DNA of 64,000 nucleotides from Ramlibacter lithotrophicus. Its GTDB lineage: Bacteria > Pseudomonadota > Gammaproteobacteria > Burkholderiales > Burkholderiaceae_C. The stretch is taken from NCBI RefSeq assembly GCF_012184415.1, contig NZ_VTOX01000010.1, forward strand, positions 62,001 to 126,000, read 5' to 3'. Shown piece by piece: positions 26,536-36,522 of the stretch (positions are counted from its first letter, which is position 1; each line of letters starts with the position of its first letter). The notes beneath the pieces were generated by a model, which was given only the letters and a program-made list of their open reading frames with translations, searched no databases and was not told the DNA's origin. The position numbers and the translations under genes are program-made.

Positions 26536-27372
26536 ATGACCCAGCCTGCCGACCTGCCCGATGCCGCCGCCCTGCTCGCCCGCGCCGACGAATGCCGCAC
26601 GCCATGCGGCGACGGCGCCATGGTCTGGCGCCTGTGGGGTAGCGGCCGGCCGCTGGTGCTGCTGCACGGCGGCAGCGGCAGCTGGAACCACTGGCTGCGC
26701 AACATCGAGCCGCTGGCGGCGACCGGGCGGCGCCTGTTCGTGCCCGACCTGCCGGGCTTCGGGGATTCGGCCTGCCCGGCCTCGGGCAACGATGCCGACG
26801 CGGTGGTCGAACCGGTGCTCGACGGGCTGCGGGCACTGCTCGGCACGGCGCCGGTCGACGTGCTCGCCTTCTCGTTCGGCAGCCTCGTGGCCGCGCTGGC
26901 GGCCGCTGCGCATCCGCAGCGCATCGCACGCCTGGTGATCGCCGGCGCGCCGGTCAAGCCACTGGTGCCGCCGCCTTTCAAGCTGCGCCCGTGGCTGCAC
27001 GTGCAGGACGAGGCGCAGCGGCGCGCCATCCACCGGCACAACCTGGCGGCGCTGATGCTCGCGCGTCCCGAATCGGTCACGGAGCAGACCGTGGACCTGC
27101 ATGCGCAAAACCTGCTGCGCGACCGCATGCGCGAGCGGCGGCTGTCGCGCACCGACGCGATGGCGCGCGCGCTGGAGCGCCTCGAGTGCCCGCTGGACGT
27201 CATCTACGGGCGCGAGGATGCGTTGTACCGCGGCCGCTGGGGCGAGGTCGAGGCGCAGTTGCGGGCCCTGACGCGCCTGCGTTCGCTGCATTTCGTCGAC
27301 GGCGCGGGCCATTGGGTGCAATACGAGGAGCCGGCCGCCTTCCACGCGGCGGTGGCGCAGGCGCTGGGCTGA
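26536..27372 (+). CDS. Alpha/beta-fold hydrolase
   Basis: 278 residues. Oxyanion strand VLLHGGSGSWNHW, nucleophile elbow FSFGS (G-x-S-x-G pattern with Phe replacing the first Gly), acid region DVIYGREDALY, and catalytic histidine in FVDGAGHWVQYEEP. These are the landmarks of esterases and C-C hydrolases. Substrate cannot be told. The neighbours (HU, YdjM-like protein) give no pathway. Six bases separate its stop from the convergent gene. Confidence 0.82.
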   Translation: MTQPADLPDAAALLARADECRTPCGDGAMVWRLWGSGRPLVLLHGGSGSWNHWLRNIEPLAATGRRLFVPDLPGFGDSACPASGNDADAVVEPVLDGLRALLGTAPVDVLAFSFGSLVAALAAAAHPQRIARLVIAGAPVKPLVPPPFKLRPWLHVQDEAQRRAIHRHNLAALMLARPESVTEQTVDLHAQNLLRDRMRERRLSRTDAMARALERLECPLDVIYGREDALYRGRWGEVEAQLRALTRLRSLHFVDGAGHWVQYEEPAAFHAAVAQALG

Positions 27373-27378
27373 CGCGGT

Positions 27379-28623
27379 TCAGGGCACCGGCGCGATCACC
27401 TCGGGCCGCGGTTCGAGCCATGGCGGCGCGGCGCTCGTGCAGCCGGCGGGGCGCGGCGTCAATTCCATTTCCGCGAACCCGAGTTCCGGCTCGCGGTCGT
27501 AGCGCAGGTCGCCCATGGCCCACCGGCCGTTGCTGCCCGCAATCCAGGGAGCCCGTGCGAAGCGCATCAGGATGGCCGCTTCGCAATATGCCTTGAGCAC
27601 GCGCGGAAACTCGGCGCGGCTCACCTGGTACTCGTCGATCCAGCGCACGGCCGCGGAGGGCGGCTGCGCCAGACGGCGCATCGGCGCGGACGTCTGCGCG
27701 TCCAGCGTGCGATCCGGGCAGTCCTGCACCGCCAGCAACTCCGGCGAAGTCGCCAGCGCGGCCCGCCGCATGACGTACCGATCGGCCTCCATCGTGATGG
27801 CGATGACGTTCCAGCACAGCGGATTGGATGGCATCGGCGTCAGCACGTGGTCGAGCAGCCTCGCGCCCGGATAGCGCTGCGCCACCTCGTGCGCGACCCG
27901 CCGCGCGGCGCTGTCGCTGCCGAAGAAGAACGCGGCGGTGACCGCGAGCCAGGCCCCGACGGCGCACGCGAGCGCTACGCGCGGCGGGGCCTTCCACCCG
28001 GCGTACAGCAGCGCGGCCATCAGGGCGGCGAGCGCCACGCCGCTGGCCGGGATGATCCACTGCGTGCCGAACGACAGCCCCAGCGCCGCGGCGAGCACGA
28101 CGGCGAGCAGCAGCCGCGCCAGCAGCGTGCGCAGCAGGAACAGCAGCGGCGCCGCGCAGGTCCACAGCAGCGGCTCGATGATGAACACCGCGTCCCCGTA
28201 GATCCAGTGATTGCGCACCGGCCAGAACGGGTGCACGCCGTAACTGTTGGTGAAGTCCAGGGCCAGGTGGAGCAACAGCGAGATGACGACGGCCGCGACG
28301 ATCGCCTGCCGGTCGCTCCGGCTCGGCTGCAGGCGCCGCCAGCGCATGAAGAGTTCCACCGCGAGGATCACCAGCGCCGCGGCCACCGCCACGCCGACGA
28401 TGGTATGCGTGTAGCCGCGGTGCTGCGACAGATAGGCCAGCCTGGTTCCCGCCGCCATCGTGTATGCCACGTCTGCATCGGGCAGGTTGCTGCACACCGC
28501 GGACAGCACGACCAGCAGCCCGCGCCGCTGCCGCGGCGCCAGGCCGGACGGCGCCTGGGGCGCGATTCGTGAGACCGTCTCGCCGATGAGAACGCCGGCC
28601 AGCGTGTGCGTGAGGTTATCCAT
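27379..28623 (-). CDS. YdjM-family inner-membrane predicted metal-dependent hydrolase
   Basis: 414 residues from the ATG at 28623. Opens with the family motif MDNLTHTLAGVLIGE; further metal-ligand-like motifs are SNLPDADVAY, HRGYTHTIVG and LLHLALDFTNSYG, all of the DUF457/YdjM type. About six membrane spans occupy the first 250 residues, followed by a soluble C-terminal domain of about 160 residues. E. coli YdjM is about half this size, so the C-terminal domain is an addition also seen in larger homologues. The product's activity has not been established for the family. Divergent from the FtsH paralogue. Confidence 0.82.
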   Translation of the reverse strand: MDNLTHTLAGVLIGETVSRIAPQAPSGLAPRQRRGLLVVLSAVCSNLPDADVAYTMAAGTRLAYLSQHRGYTHTIVGVAVAAALVILAVELFMRWRRLQPSRSDRQAIVAAVVISLLLHLALDFTNSYGVHPFWPVRNHWIYGDAVFIIEPLLWTCAAPLLFLLRTLLARLLLAVVLAAALGLSFGTQWIIPASGVALAALMAALLYAGWKAPPRVALACAVGAWLAVTAAFFFGSDSAARRVAHEVAQRYPGARLLDHVLTPMPSNPLCWNVIAITMEADRYVMRRAALATSPELLAVQDCPDRTLDAQTSAPMRRLAQPPSAAVRWIDEYQVSRAEFPRVLKAYCEAAILMRFARAPWIAGSNGRWAMGDLRYDREPELGFAEMELTPRPAGCTSAAPPWLEPRPEVIAPVP

Positions 28624-28730
28624 GCGGTGAATGCTTGTGCAGGCCACATTCTCGGTGGGCTCCAACGAGCACCCAGCTCTGCCTCTTCCGGTCCCCCACG
28701 CGCGCCCCATAGCGGGCATGATGACCAGCC

Positions 28731-30728
28731 ATGAATGGGTCCACACCTCCCCGCCAGCCCAACGGCACGGCCAAGCCCGGCGGCGGGACGCTGCCGCCAC
28801 GCAAGTACTGGCCCTGGTTCCTGCTGGTCGTGCTCGTCAATTACCTGCTGGTGAGCTATTTGTTCCCGCAGCCCAACGCGCCGGTGACCGTGCCGTACAC
28901 GGTCTTTCGCGAGGAAGCTGGCAAGGGCAACGTCACGGCGATCTACAGCCGCGGCACGACCATCGAAGGACGCTTCCGCGCCGCGGTCACCTGGCCCACG
29001 CAGGAGGAAGTGAAGCAGGCCGGCCAGCAGGCGCCGCGCACCGCGCTCGACCGGCGCCTGCTGCCGCCGCCGCGCACGTCCGTGTACTTCAGCACCGAGC
29101 TGCCGGCCTTCTTCGACCGCGGCCTGGAGGACTTCCTGATCCGGAACAAGGTCGAGATCAGCGCGGTGCCGATCCAGCAGGGCGGCCTCTGGAACACGCT
29201 GCTGCTCTTCGCGCCGGCGCTGCTGATCATCGGTTTCTACGTATGGATGTACCGCCGCATGGCGGGCCAGGGCGGCGGCATGGGCGGGATGTTCGGCATC
29301 GGCCGCAGCAAGGCCAAGCGCTACGACACCGCCGACGCCGCGAATCGCGTGACGTTCAACGACGTGGCGGGCATCGACGAGGCCGAGGCCGAGCTGGTGG
29401 AGATCGTCGACTTCCTCAAGGCGCCCGACAAGTACACGCGCCTGGGCGGCAGCGCCCCCAAGGGCGTGCTGCTGATCGGCTCGCCCGGCACCGGCAAGAC
29501 CCTGCTGGCCAAGGCCGTCGCCGGCGAGGCGGGCGTGCCGTTCTTTTCGATGAGCGCGGCCGAGTTCGTCGAGATGATCGTCGGCGTCGGCGCGGCACGG
29601 GTGCGCGACCTGTTCAAGCAAGCCCGCGAAAGCGCGCCGGCGATCATTTTCATCGACGAGATCGATGCGATCGGACGGGCCCGCGGGCAGATGGGCGCGA
29701 TCGGCGGGCACAGCGAGCAGGAGCAGACGCTGCAGCAGATCCTGACCGAGATGGACGGCTTCAGCGGCCGCGAAGGCATCATCGTGCTGGCCGCCACCAA
29801 CGCGCCGGACGTGCTCGATCGCGCCCTGCTGCGACCGGGCCGCTTCGACCGTCGGGTCGTCGTCAACCTGCCGGACAAGACGGGGCGCGCGGCCATCCTG
29901 GGCGTGCACGTGCGCAAGGTGCCGCTGGGGCCCGACGTCAGCCTCGAGGAACTGGCCCAGGCCACGCCGGGCTTCTCCGGGGCCGACCTCAAGAACCTCG
30001 TCAACGAGGCGGCGCTGCTGGCGGCGCGCCGCAGCGAGAACGCCGTCGGGCACAAGGATTTCCTCGACGCCCTGGAGAAGATCGTGCTGGGCCCGGAGCG
30101 GCCACTGCTGCTCTCCGCCGACGACCGAGAGCGCATCGCCTACCACGAGAGCGGCCACGCGATCCTGGGCCTGGTGGTCGCCGGCGCCGACCCGGTGCAC
30201 CGCGTGAGCATCGTGCCGCGCGGGCAGGCGCTGGGAGTCACGTACCAGCGGCCGCAGACCGACCGCTATAACTACCCGGAGGCCTACCTGCGGGCCCGCA
30301 TCATCGGGATGCTGGGCGGGCGCGCGGCGGAGGAAGTGGTGTACGGCACGAAGACCACCGGCGCGGAGAACGACATCGAGCAGGCGACGCAGCTGGCGCG
30401 CAACATGGTCACCCGCTGGGGCATGAGCGACGCGCTGGGCATGGTGCAGCTCGCGCCGCGCGAGAACCAGTTCCTCGGCGGGCCGGCCGGCTTCGGCGGC
30501 GAGAAGCCCTTCAGCGAGCAGACGGCGGCGCTGATCGACGCGGAGGTGCAGCGCATCATCAACGACTGCCACGAAGAGGCCAAGCGCCTCCTGCGCGCGC
30601 ACCGCGCCGCGCTCGACTCGCTGGTGGCGGCGCTGCTGCGCACCGAGACGGTCTCCGAGGAGGAGATCCTGCAGGCCACGGGGCTGCCGCCGGCGCCGCA
30701 GCTGGAGGCGCGACCGCTGCGGGGCTGA
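28731..30728 (+). CDS. FtsH-family membrane AAA+ zinc protease, divergent paralogue
   Basis: 665 residues. Membrane spans near 27-45 and 152-173 flank an unusually long periplasmic part of about 105 residues. The AAA module has Walker A GSPGTGKT (250-257), Walker B IIFIDEID (305-312) and the second region of homology [11 protein letters not shown]. The protease has zinc motif HESGH (472-476), with the third ligand expected at D548 in [10 protein letters not shown]. It degrades membrane and regulatory proteins. Oddities: SPGTGKT and HESGH instead of the usual PPGTGKT and HEAGH, and the pore-loop aromatic of the F-V-G motif is Ile (EMIVGVG, I283). These suggest an accessory paralogue rather than the housekeeping ftsH. 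Monocistronic. Confidence 0.88.
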   Translation: MNGSTPPRQPNGTAKPGGGTLPPRKYWPWFLLVVLVNYLLVSYLFPQPNAPVTVPYTVFREEAGKGNVTAIYSRGTTIEGRFRAAVTWPTQEEVKQAGQQAPRTALDRRLLPPPRTSVYFSTELPAFFDRGLEDFLIRNKVEISAVPIQQGGLWNTLLLFAPALLIIGFYVWMYRRMAGQGGGMGGMFGIGRSKAKRYDTADAANRVTFNDVAGIDEAEAELVEIVDFLKAPDKYTRLGGSAPKGVLLIGSPGTGKTLLAKAVAGEAGVPFFSMSAAEFVEMIVGVGAARVRDLFKQARESAPAIIFIDEIDAIGRARGQMGAIGGHSEQEQTLQQILTEMDGFSGREGIIVLAATNAPDVLDRALLRPGRFDRRVVVNLPDKTGRAAILGVHVRKVPLGPDVSLEELAQATPGFSGADLKNLVNEAALLAARRSENAVGHKDFLDALEKIVLGPERPLLLSADDRERIAYHESGHAILGLVVAGADPVHRVSIVPRGQALGVTYQRPQTDRYNYPEAYLRARIIGMLGGRAAEEVVYGTKTTGAENDIEQATQLARNMVTRWGMSDALGMVQLAPRENQFLGGPAGFGGEKPFSEQTAALIDAEVQRIINDCHEEAKRLLRAHRAALDSLVAALLRTETVSEEEILQATGLPPAPQLEARPLRG

Positions 30729-30782
30729 AGCCTTCGGCGCGCTCCTACACCGGCGCGGCCGGCGTCACCGCACAATGCACCG

Positions 30783-31004
30783 ATGCCAGCAATCGACCCG
30801 ACGCACAAACTTTCCCTCTGGGGGGCCGCGCACGCGGCCGCCCGCGATGCGGAGCGGGCCGCGGCCCGGGAGGGCGGCCAGGCCTGCGACGAACTGCGCC
30901 ATCGGGCCCACGTCCTGCGCGAACGCGCCGACCGTCTCCACCGCGAGGTGTACCTGGAACTGGGACCGCGGCACGAGCCCGGCGCCCCCAGGGACGCGTC
31001 CTAG
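30783..31004 (+). CDS. Possible small charged helical protein
   Basis: 73 residues. Mostly one predicted long helix rich in Ala, Arg, Glu and His (WGAAHAAARDAERAAAR, DELRHRAHVLRERADRLH), suggesting a coiled coil. No recognisable family, no good ribosome binding site. It fits between two convergent larger genes and has reasonable composition, so it is listed with reserve. Confidence 0.4.
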   Translation: MPAIDPTHKLSLWGAAHAAARDAERAAAREGGQACDELRHRAHVLRERADRLHREVYLELGPRHEPGAPRDAS

Positions 31005-31022
31005 GAACTCGCTCCGAGCGGT

Positions 31023-31913
31023 TCAGGCGATGAGGTCCTGGATCATCGGCAGCACCTGCGTCGCGGCGCGCTCGCCCTCGGCGATCGCCGCGCCGCCGCG
31101 GTGGTAGTCCATCGCGGCGATACCCGACAGGCGCGGGCGGATCATCACGTCCGCCGGTTCGCCGGCCAACCGGCTCTGGGTGATCCGCACCTGCATGATG
31201 TTGAGGCTGGTGGTCAGCACGTCGATCATCGAAGGCATGGCGCTGGAGCCGAGAGGCCCGACGGTGCGAAAGCGCGCGAGCATCGCGTCGATCAGGCCGG
31301 CGCCGGGACCGCTGACGGACGTCGGTGCCGCGTCGGGAATCTGCTTGCGCCGCCCGATCAGGTCCCAGTTGAGGTCGACGGCGATCACCACCTCGGCGCC
31401 CATCGCCCGGCACAGCGACACCGGCACCGGATTGACCAGCCCGCCGTCCACCAGCAACCGGCCGTCCTGCAGCACCGGCGTCAGCAGGCCGGGCAGCGCG
31501 ATCGACGCGCGCACTGCGTCGATCACGGACCCTTCGCGCAGCCATACTTCGCGGCCGCTGGCGAGATCGGTGGCGACGCAGCCGAATGCCCGCTGCAGGC
31601 GCTCCATGCCCTCGTCGGCGAACCGCGCGCGGAAGAAGTCGACCAGCTTGCCGCCTTCGATCAGCCCGCCGCTCATCCGCACGTCGATCAGGCTCATCAC
31701 GGTCTGCCAGGTCAGGCCTTTCACCCACGGCTCGAGCCGTTCGAGCGCTCCCGCGGCATGGGCCGCCCCGACCAGCGCACCGACCGACGTGCCGCAGACG
31801 ATGTCGGCGGCGACGCCGGCGCGCTCCAGGGCGCGGATCACGCCGATGTGCGCCCAGCCGCGGGCCGACCCGCTGCCCAGCGCCAGACCGATGCGAGGAC
31901 TCCTGTGTGCCAC
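31023..31913 (-). CDS. Patatin-like phospholipase (RssA/NTE type)
   Basis: 296 residues from a GTG at 31913, where the patatin fold begins (RIGLALGSGSARGWAHIGV, the oxyanion loop). The catalytic dyad is visible: serine in CGTSVGALVG and aspartate in LLVDGGLVNPVPV. Acts as a lipid acyl hydrolase at the cytoplasmic face. The C-terminal 90 residues (LNIMQVRITQSRLAGEPADV) are typical of bacterial RssA-type proteins. Follows the HutF-like gene with 70 bases between, so possibly but not necessarily the same transcript. Confidence 0.88.
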   Translation of the reverse strand: MAHRSPRIGLALGSGSARGWAHIGVIRALERAGVAADIVCGTSVGALVGAAHAAGALERLEPWVKGLTWQTVMSLIDVRMSGGLIEGGKLVDFFRARFADEGMERLQRAFGCVATDLASGREVWLREGSVIDAVRASIALPGLLTPVLQDGRLLVDGGLVNPVPVSLCRAMGAEVVIAVDLNWDLIGRRKQIPDAAPTSVSGPGAGLIDAMLARFRTVGPLGSSAMPSMIDVLTTSLNIMQVRITQSRLAGEPADVMIRPRLSGIAAMDYHRGGAAIAEGERAATQVLPMIQDLIA

Positions 31914-31983
31914 CGTGCTGTCCCGGAAGGATGGGCTTGCACGATAGCACCTGCGAGGCGCCCGGGCGGGCGGCGCCGGTGGA

Positions 31984-33384
31984 TCAGTCGAGCGTGACGG
32001 CCAGCGCCCGGCGCGCCGCCACCAGTCCGCGCGCCGCCTCCGCATGCAGCAGGTGACGGCCGCCCCGGACCTGGCGCCGGCCGCCGGACCAGACCGATTC
32101 GATCGCGCAGCGGCGCTGGCTGGCGAAGACATGGGCCGAGAGCATGGCGTCGGCCGAAGGCAGGCCGTCGAGCAGCGGATGCGATGCATCGAGCACCACG
32201 AAGTCCGCCCGCTGGCCGGCGGCGAGGCCGGCGACCGCGCGACCGCTCGCCTGCGCGCCGCCAGCCACGGCTTCCAGCGTCATGGCGGTCGCCACGAAGC
32301 GCTGCGTCTCGCTCGCCACCACGTTGCGCTGGCGGGTGTGCAGCCGCTGGCCGTATTCCAGGAGCATCAGCTCCTCGGCGGCGCTGACGCTGGCGTGGCT
32401 GTCGGAACCGACGCCCCACCGTCCGTCCGCCGCGCGCCAGGCAGGCATGTCGAAGATGCCGTCACCGAGGTTCGCCTCGGTCGTTGGACACACTCCCGCC
32501 ACCGCCCCGCTGTGTGCGGCGCGGGCGCTTTCGGCGGCCGACATGTGCGTCGCGTGCACCAGGCACCAGCGCTCATCCACCGGCGCATGGTCCAGCAGCC
32601 ATTCCACCGGCCGCTGGCCGCTCCAGGCCAGGCAGGCATCGACCTCCGCGGTCTGCTCCGCGACGTGGATGTGCACGGGCGCTCCGGCGTCCAGCGCGTC
32701 CAGCCCCGCCAATGCTTCGCGCAGGCTGTCCGGCGGCACCGCCCGCAGGGAATGCGGCGCCATCCCGAGACGGGCGCCCTGCGCCTCGCATTGGGGCCGC
32801 AGCCGCTCCAGGAGGCGCAGCATGGAATCGGTGCTGCGGATGAAACGTCGCTGCTCCGCCTTCGCCGGCGCGCCGCCGAAGCCGCTGGCCTGGTACAGCA
32901 CCGGCAGCAGCGTCAGTCCGATGCCGGCGCGCGCAGCGGCGCGCAAGAGGCACTGCGACAGCGTCGCGTCGTCGGCGTAGGGTCGCCCGTCGCGATCGTG
33001 ATGGACGTAATGGAACTCGCAGACGCTGGTGTAGCCGCCTTCGAGCATCTCGACATAGAGCCCGGTGGCGATGGCCTCCAGCTGTTCGGGCGTCACCGCC
33101 GCCGCGAAGCGGTACATCAGCGTGCGCCAGCTCCAGAAGCTGTCCTGCGCCTGGCCGCGATATTCGGTCAGGCCGCCGAATGCGCGCTGGAACGCATGCG
33201 AGTGCAGGTTGGGCATGCCTGGCAGCACCGGTCCGGCCGTGCGGTCGACCCCCGGCGGCGGCGCGGCGCCGGGCGTGGCGGCCAGCAGCCGCCCCGCGCC
33301 GTCCCACTGCAGCAGGACGTCGCGCGCCCAGCCACCGGGCAGCAGCGCGTGGCCGGCAAAGAGTGAAGCAGCGATCGCCCCCAC
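31984..33384 (-). CDS. hutF: Formimidoylglutamate deiminase (HutF-type amidohydrolase)
   Basis: 466 residues. Hydrolyses N-formimino-L-glutamate to N-formyl-L-glutamate and ammonia in histidine breakdown (EC 3.5.3.13). Metal ligands of the subtype are all there: H61 and H63 in NLHSHAFQRAF, the histidines of VHIHVAEQTAEVD, CLVHATHM, and the aspartate of GVGSDSHASVS. The CEFHYVHHDRDGRPYAD segment is also HutF-like. It sits six bases after an amino acid ABC ATPase under an IclR regulator, and no hutH, hutU, hutI or hutG is in the window. It may therefore serve a salvage route for an imported formimino or related compound. Confidence 0.85.
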   Translation of the reverse strand: MGAIAASLFAGHALLPGGWARDVLLQWDGAGRLLAATPGAAPPPGVDRTAGPVLPGMPNLHSHAFQRAFGGLTEYRGQAQDSFWSWRTLMYRFAAAVTPEQLEAIATGLYVEMLEGGYTSVCEFHYVHHDRDGRPYADDATLSQCLLRAAARAGIGLTLLPVLYQASGFGGAPAKAEQRRFIRSTDSMLRLLERLRPQCEAQGARLGMAPHSLRAVPPDSLREALAGLDALDAGAPVHIHVAEQTAEVDACLAWSGQRPVEWLLDHAPVDERWCLVHATHMSAAESARAAHSGAVAGVCPTTEANLGDGIFDMPAWRAADGRWGVGSDSHASVSAAEELMLLEYGQRLHTRQRNVVASETQRFVATAMTLEAVAGGAQASGRAVAGLAAGQRADFVVLDASHPLLDGLPSADAMLSAHVFASQRRCAIESVWSGGRRQVRGGRHLLHAEAARGLVAARRALAVTLD

Positions 33385-33390
33385 CGGCGT

Positions 33391-34167
33391 TCAGGCGCGC
33401 GCCAGCACGGCCTGCAGGAAGCTGCGGGTGCGCTCCTGGGTCGGATTGGTGAAGATCGTCGCGGGCGGACCCGATTCGATGATGCCGCCGCCGTCCATCA
33501 CGATGACGACATCGGCCACCTCGCGCGCGAACTCCATCTCGTGCGTGACCACCATCATGGTCATGCCTTCGCTGGCCAGCAGCTTCATCACCTGCAGCAC
33601 CTCGCCCACCAACTCCGGGTCGAGCGCGGAGGTCGGCTCGTCGAACAGCATCACGCGCGGCTTCATCGCCAGGGCGCGGGCGATCGCCACCCGCTGTTTC
33701 TGGCCGCCCGACAGGCTGGCCGGCATGGCACCGGCCTTCTGTTCCAGGCCCACCTTGCGCAGCAGCGCCCGCGCCTCGGCGTCGGCCTGCTCGCGCGTGA
33801 GGCCGCGCAGCTTGCGCGGGCCCAGCGCGATGTTGTGCAGCACCGACAGGTGCGGGAACAGGTTGAACGACTGGAACACCATGCCGACTTCCTGCCGCAG
33901 CGCGTTGCAGTCGGCGTCGGCCAGCATCCGTCCGTCCTGCACCAGCGTGCGGCCGCAGATGTCGATGCGCCCGCCTTCGGCCTGCTCCAGGCCGTTGCAG
34001 CAGCGCAGGAACGTGCTCTTGCCCGAGCCGCTGGGGCCGATGACGACCACGACCTGGGATGGCTGCACGTCGAAGTCGATGCCGTCCAGCACCACGTGCT
34101 CGCCGAACGCCTTGCGCAGGCCGCGGATGCTGATGATCGGCGCCGTGTCCGTCTGCCGACCCGTCAT
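33391..34167 (-). CDS. Polar amino acid ABC transporter, ATP-binding protein
   Basis: 258 residues from the ATG at 34167, overlapping the permease stop by four bases; the longer open frame runs through the permease gene. Walker [10 protein letters not shown]-loop [14 protein letters not shown], signature [15 protein letters not shown], Walker [16 protein letters not shown]-loop VVTHEMEFA. The GlnQ/HisP subtype is clear from this set. Powers uptake through the neighbouring permease. Confidence 0.95.
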   Translation of the reverse strand: MTGRQTDTAPIISIRGLRKAFGEHVVLDGIDFDVQPSQVVVVIGPSGSGKSTFLRCCNGLEQAEGGRIDICGRTLVQDGRMLADADCNALRQEVGMVFQSFNLFPHLSVLHNIALGPRKLRGLTREQADAEARALLRKVGLEQKAGAMPASLSGGQKQRVAIARALAMKPRVMLFDEPTSALDPELVGEVLQVMKLLASEGMTMMVVTHEMEFAREVADVVIVMDGGGIIESGPPATIFTNPTQERTRSFLQAVLARA

Positions 34168-34832
34168 TGCACCATCCCCCCGGCGCGCAGCCTCAGCTCG
34201 ACCCGGCGCAGCACCAGGGTCGTGAGGCCGGTCAGCACGAAATACATCACCGCGATGGCCAGGTAGACCTCCAGCGAGCGATACGACACGCTGATGATCT
34301 TCTGGCCTTCGTGCATCAGGTCGTGGATGGTCAGCAGCGACACCAGCGCCGAGTTTTTGATCAGCGCGATGAACTCGTTGCCCAGCGGCGGGATCATCCG
34401 CACCACCGCCTGCGGCAGGATGACCGAGCGCATCGCCTGTCCGGAGGACAGGCCGATCGAGCGGGCCGCTTCCATCTGGCCGCGATCCACCGACTGGATC
34501 GCCCCGCGCACGATCTCCGACACGTACGCGCCCGAGTAGATGCCCAGCCCCAGCACGCCGCACAGGAACGCCGGCAGCAGGATGCCGAACTGCGGCAGCC
34601 CGAAGAACAGGATGAACAGCTGCACCAGCAGCGGCGTGCCGCGGATGGCGGCGAGGTAGGCGGTGCAGGCGGCGTAGATCACCCGGCGTTTCGGGTTGAG
34701 CCGGCCGATGCCGACCAGCAGTCCCAGCAGGCACCCGAGCAGGAGCGAGACGGCGGTGACCTCGACGGTCACCACCGCGCCGCGCAGCAGCAGGTTCCAG
34801 CCCGACCAGACGGGCGAGAAATCAAGTTCCAT
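34164..34832 (-). CDS. Polar amino acid ABC transporter, permease
   Basis: 222 residues, about five spans, HisMQ/GlnP family. N-terminal [19 protein letters not shown], the family motif [20 protein letters not shown], and the EAA loop [19 protein letters not shown] that contacts the ATPase. A single permease gene implies a homodimer. Confidence 0.94.
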   Translation of the reverse strand: MELDFSPVWSGWNLLLRGAVVTVEVTAVSLLLGCLLGLLVGIGRLNPKRRVIYAACTAYLAAIRGTPLLVQLFILFFGLPQFGILLPAFLCGVLGLGIYSGAYVSEIVRGAIQSVDRGQMEAARSIGLSSGQAMRSVILPQAVVRMIPPLGNEFIALIKNSALVSLLTIHDLMHEGQKIISVSYRSLEVYLAIAVMYFVLTGLTTLVLRRVELRLRAGGMVQ

Positions 34833-34853
34833 GAGCGGGCCGGGGCGACGCGC

Positions 34854-35597
34854 TTACTTGCTGCCGCTGAACCACTTCTTGACGATCGCGGCGTAGGTGC
34901 CGTCCGCCTTCAGCTTGGCCAGCGCCGCGTTCACGGCCTTGGTCAGCTCCGGCGTGTCCTTGCGCAACGCCATGCCGTATTCCTCGGTCGTCAGCTGCTC
35001 GTCCAGCACCTTCAGGCCCGGGCGGGTGCGCACGTACTGGAACGCCGCCGGCTTGCCCGTGACGGCGGCGTCGGCGCGGCCGATGTCGACCAGGTTGAAC
35101 ATCTCCTGGTTCTTCTCGACCTCGACCCGCTGCACCTTCGGGAAGTTCTGCTGCAGGTAGCCGACCGACTTGGTGCCCACCTGCACGGTGACCTTCTTGC
35201 CGTCCAGGTCGGCCAGCTTCCTGATCGTGGCGTTGTTGTCCTTGACCATCGCCACCAGGCCGCCCGCGTAGTAGGAATCGGTGAAGTCGACCACCTTCTT
35301 GCGCTCGTCGGTGATGTAGATCGCCGACACCGCCATGTCGAAGCGCTTGGAGATGAGGCCGGGGATCAGGCCCTTGAAGTCGATGTCGATCCACTCGACC
35401 TTCTTGCCCATGGCCTTGGCCAGCGCCTCGGTCAGCTCGATGTCGAAGCCGGTGCGCTTGCCGTTCTCGACGAACTCCATGGGCGGGAACGTGGCGTCGG
35501 TGCCGACCCGCAGCACATTGTCCTGCGCCCGCGCGCAGGTGGCGGCGAGGGCCAGGGCCGACAGGGCGGCAAGCAGGAAGTGGCGGCGAATGTTCAT
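34854..35597 (-). CDS. Polar amino acid ABC transporter, periplasmic binding protein
   Basis: 247 residues from the ATG at 35597, with a signal peptide cleaved after CARA. Family 3 binding-protein motifs: LRVGTDATFPPMEFVENGK, GFDIELTEALAKAMGKKVEW and FDMAVSAIYITDERKKVVDF (arginine in the place that usually grips the alpha-carboxylate). It delivers the ligand to the permease. Ligand unknown; the linked HutF-like deiminase hints at histidine, formiminoglutamate or a similar molecule. Confidence 0.93.
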   Translation of the reverse strand: MNIRRHFLLAALSALALAATCARAQDNVLRVGTDATFPPMEFVENGKRTGFDIELTEALAKAMGKKVEWIDIDFKGLIPGLISKRFDMAVSAIYITDERKKVVDFTDSYYAGGLVAMVKDNNATIRKLADLDGKKVTVQVGTKSVGYLQQNFPKVQRVEVEKNQEMFNLVDIGRADAAVTGKPAAFQYVRTRPGLKVLDEQLTTEEYGMALRKDTPELTKAVNAALAKLKADGTYAAIVKKWFSGSK

Positions 35598-35635
35598 GGT
35601 GCGATGGTCTCCGTTGGTGAAAGTGGTTGATGTGA

Positions 35636-36370
35636 TCAGGGCAGTGCAAGCCCTCTCGAGATGCGTGCCGCCGCGACCATGGTCATGTCGGTCAACGCGG
35701 ATTCCTGGCCCAGGGCGCGGGTGACGGGCGCCATCAGGGTCACGGCGCCGACCGCCTGGCGCGCGGCGCCGAACAGTGGCGCGCTGATGCCCCAGACTCC
35801 GGGATCGACCTCGCCGGCGCTGGTCGCGCAGCCGGCCTGGCGGATCGCAAGCAGTTGCTCCAGCGCGGCCGCGCGCTCGGCCCGCTCGGGGTACAGCGCT
35901 TCCAGCAGGACGTCGCGGTTGGGGTCGGGAAGGTGGGCCAGCAGGCACCGGGCCGAGGCACCGGCGCGCAGCGGCACGCTGCGGCCCTTCTCAAAGGAGC
36001 ACCGCAGCGACTGCTCGCTTTCGACCATGTCCAGGCAGATCACCGTGTCGTTGACCGCCACCACCAGGCCCACGCTCTCGTGCGACTGGCGCGCCAGCGC
36101 GACCATTTCCTGGCGCGACTGCCGCACCAGGTGCGACGAGAGGTCGAAGCCGAGCGCCAGTTGCAGGCTCAAGGGCCCCGGCGCATAGCAGCCGTCGTTT
36201 TCCACGACGAATCCCCAGCGCTTGAGGCGCGCCAGCAGCCGGTAGAGCGTGCTGCGGGCCAGGCCGGTCTGCGCCATCAGCTCGTTGGCAGTCAGCACCC
36301 GACCCTGCTGCGCCAGCACGGCCAGCACGTGCAGGACGCGGTCGGCAGTGGCGGGGGTCTCGGGCGGCAT
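35636..36370 (-). CDS. IclR-family transcriptional regulator
   Basis: 244 residues. N-terminal winged helix ATADRVLHVLAVLAQQ and LTANELMAQTGLARSTLYRLL, then the IclR effector domain (ESVGLVVAVNDTVICLDMVES, and GISAPLFGAARQAVGAVTLMAP). It precedes the binding-protein gene in the same direction with 38 bases between, so it likely controls the transporter/HutF run and perhaps is co-transcribed. Confidence 0.92.
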   Translation of the reverse strand: MPPETPATADRVLHVLAVLAQQGRVLTANELMAQTGLARSTLYRLLARLKRWGFVVENDGCYAPGPLSLQLALGFDLSSHLVRQSRQEMVALARQSHESVGLVVAVNDTVICLDMVESEQSLRCSFEKGRSVPLRAGASARCLLAHLPDPNRDVLLEALYPERAERAAALEQLLAIRQAGCATSAGEVDPGVWGISAPLFGAARQAVGAVTLMAPVTRALGQESALTDMTMVAAARISRGLALP

Positions 36371-36522
36371 CTCGACAGTATGAAAGGAACCGCCGGGGCC
36401 AGAAACATGACAGTCCCACGGCGCGGGACTCCGATTCTCTTTTTTCGCGCCGGCACGCAGCGGGCCCGCCGGCCACCGCTCACCTCCCGCCAGCGCCGGC
36501 AGTTCCGCGCACCGCGCCGCCG

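Noticed and set aside
28731..30728. Part of a transmissible stress-tolerance island carrying ftsH
   Set aside because: Neighbouring genes (YdjM-like, patatin-like, HutF) are not those of such islands; no clpG, small heat-shock or thioredoxin genes are nearby.
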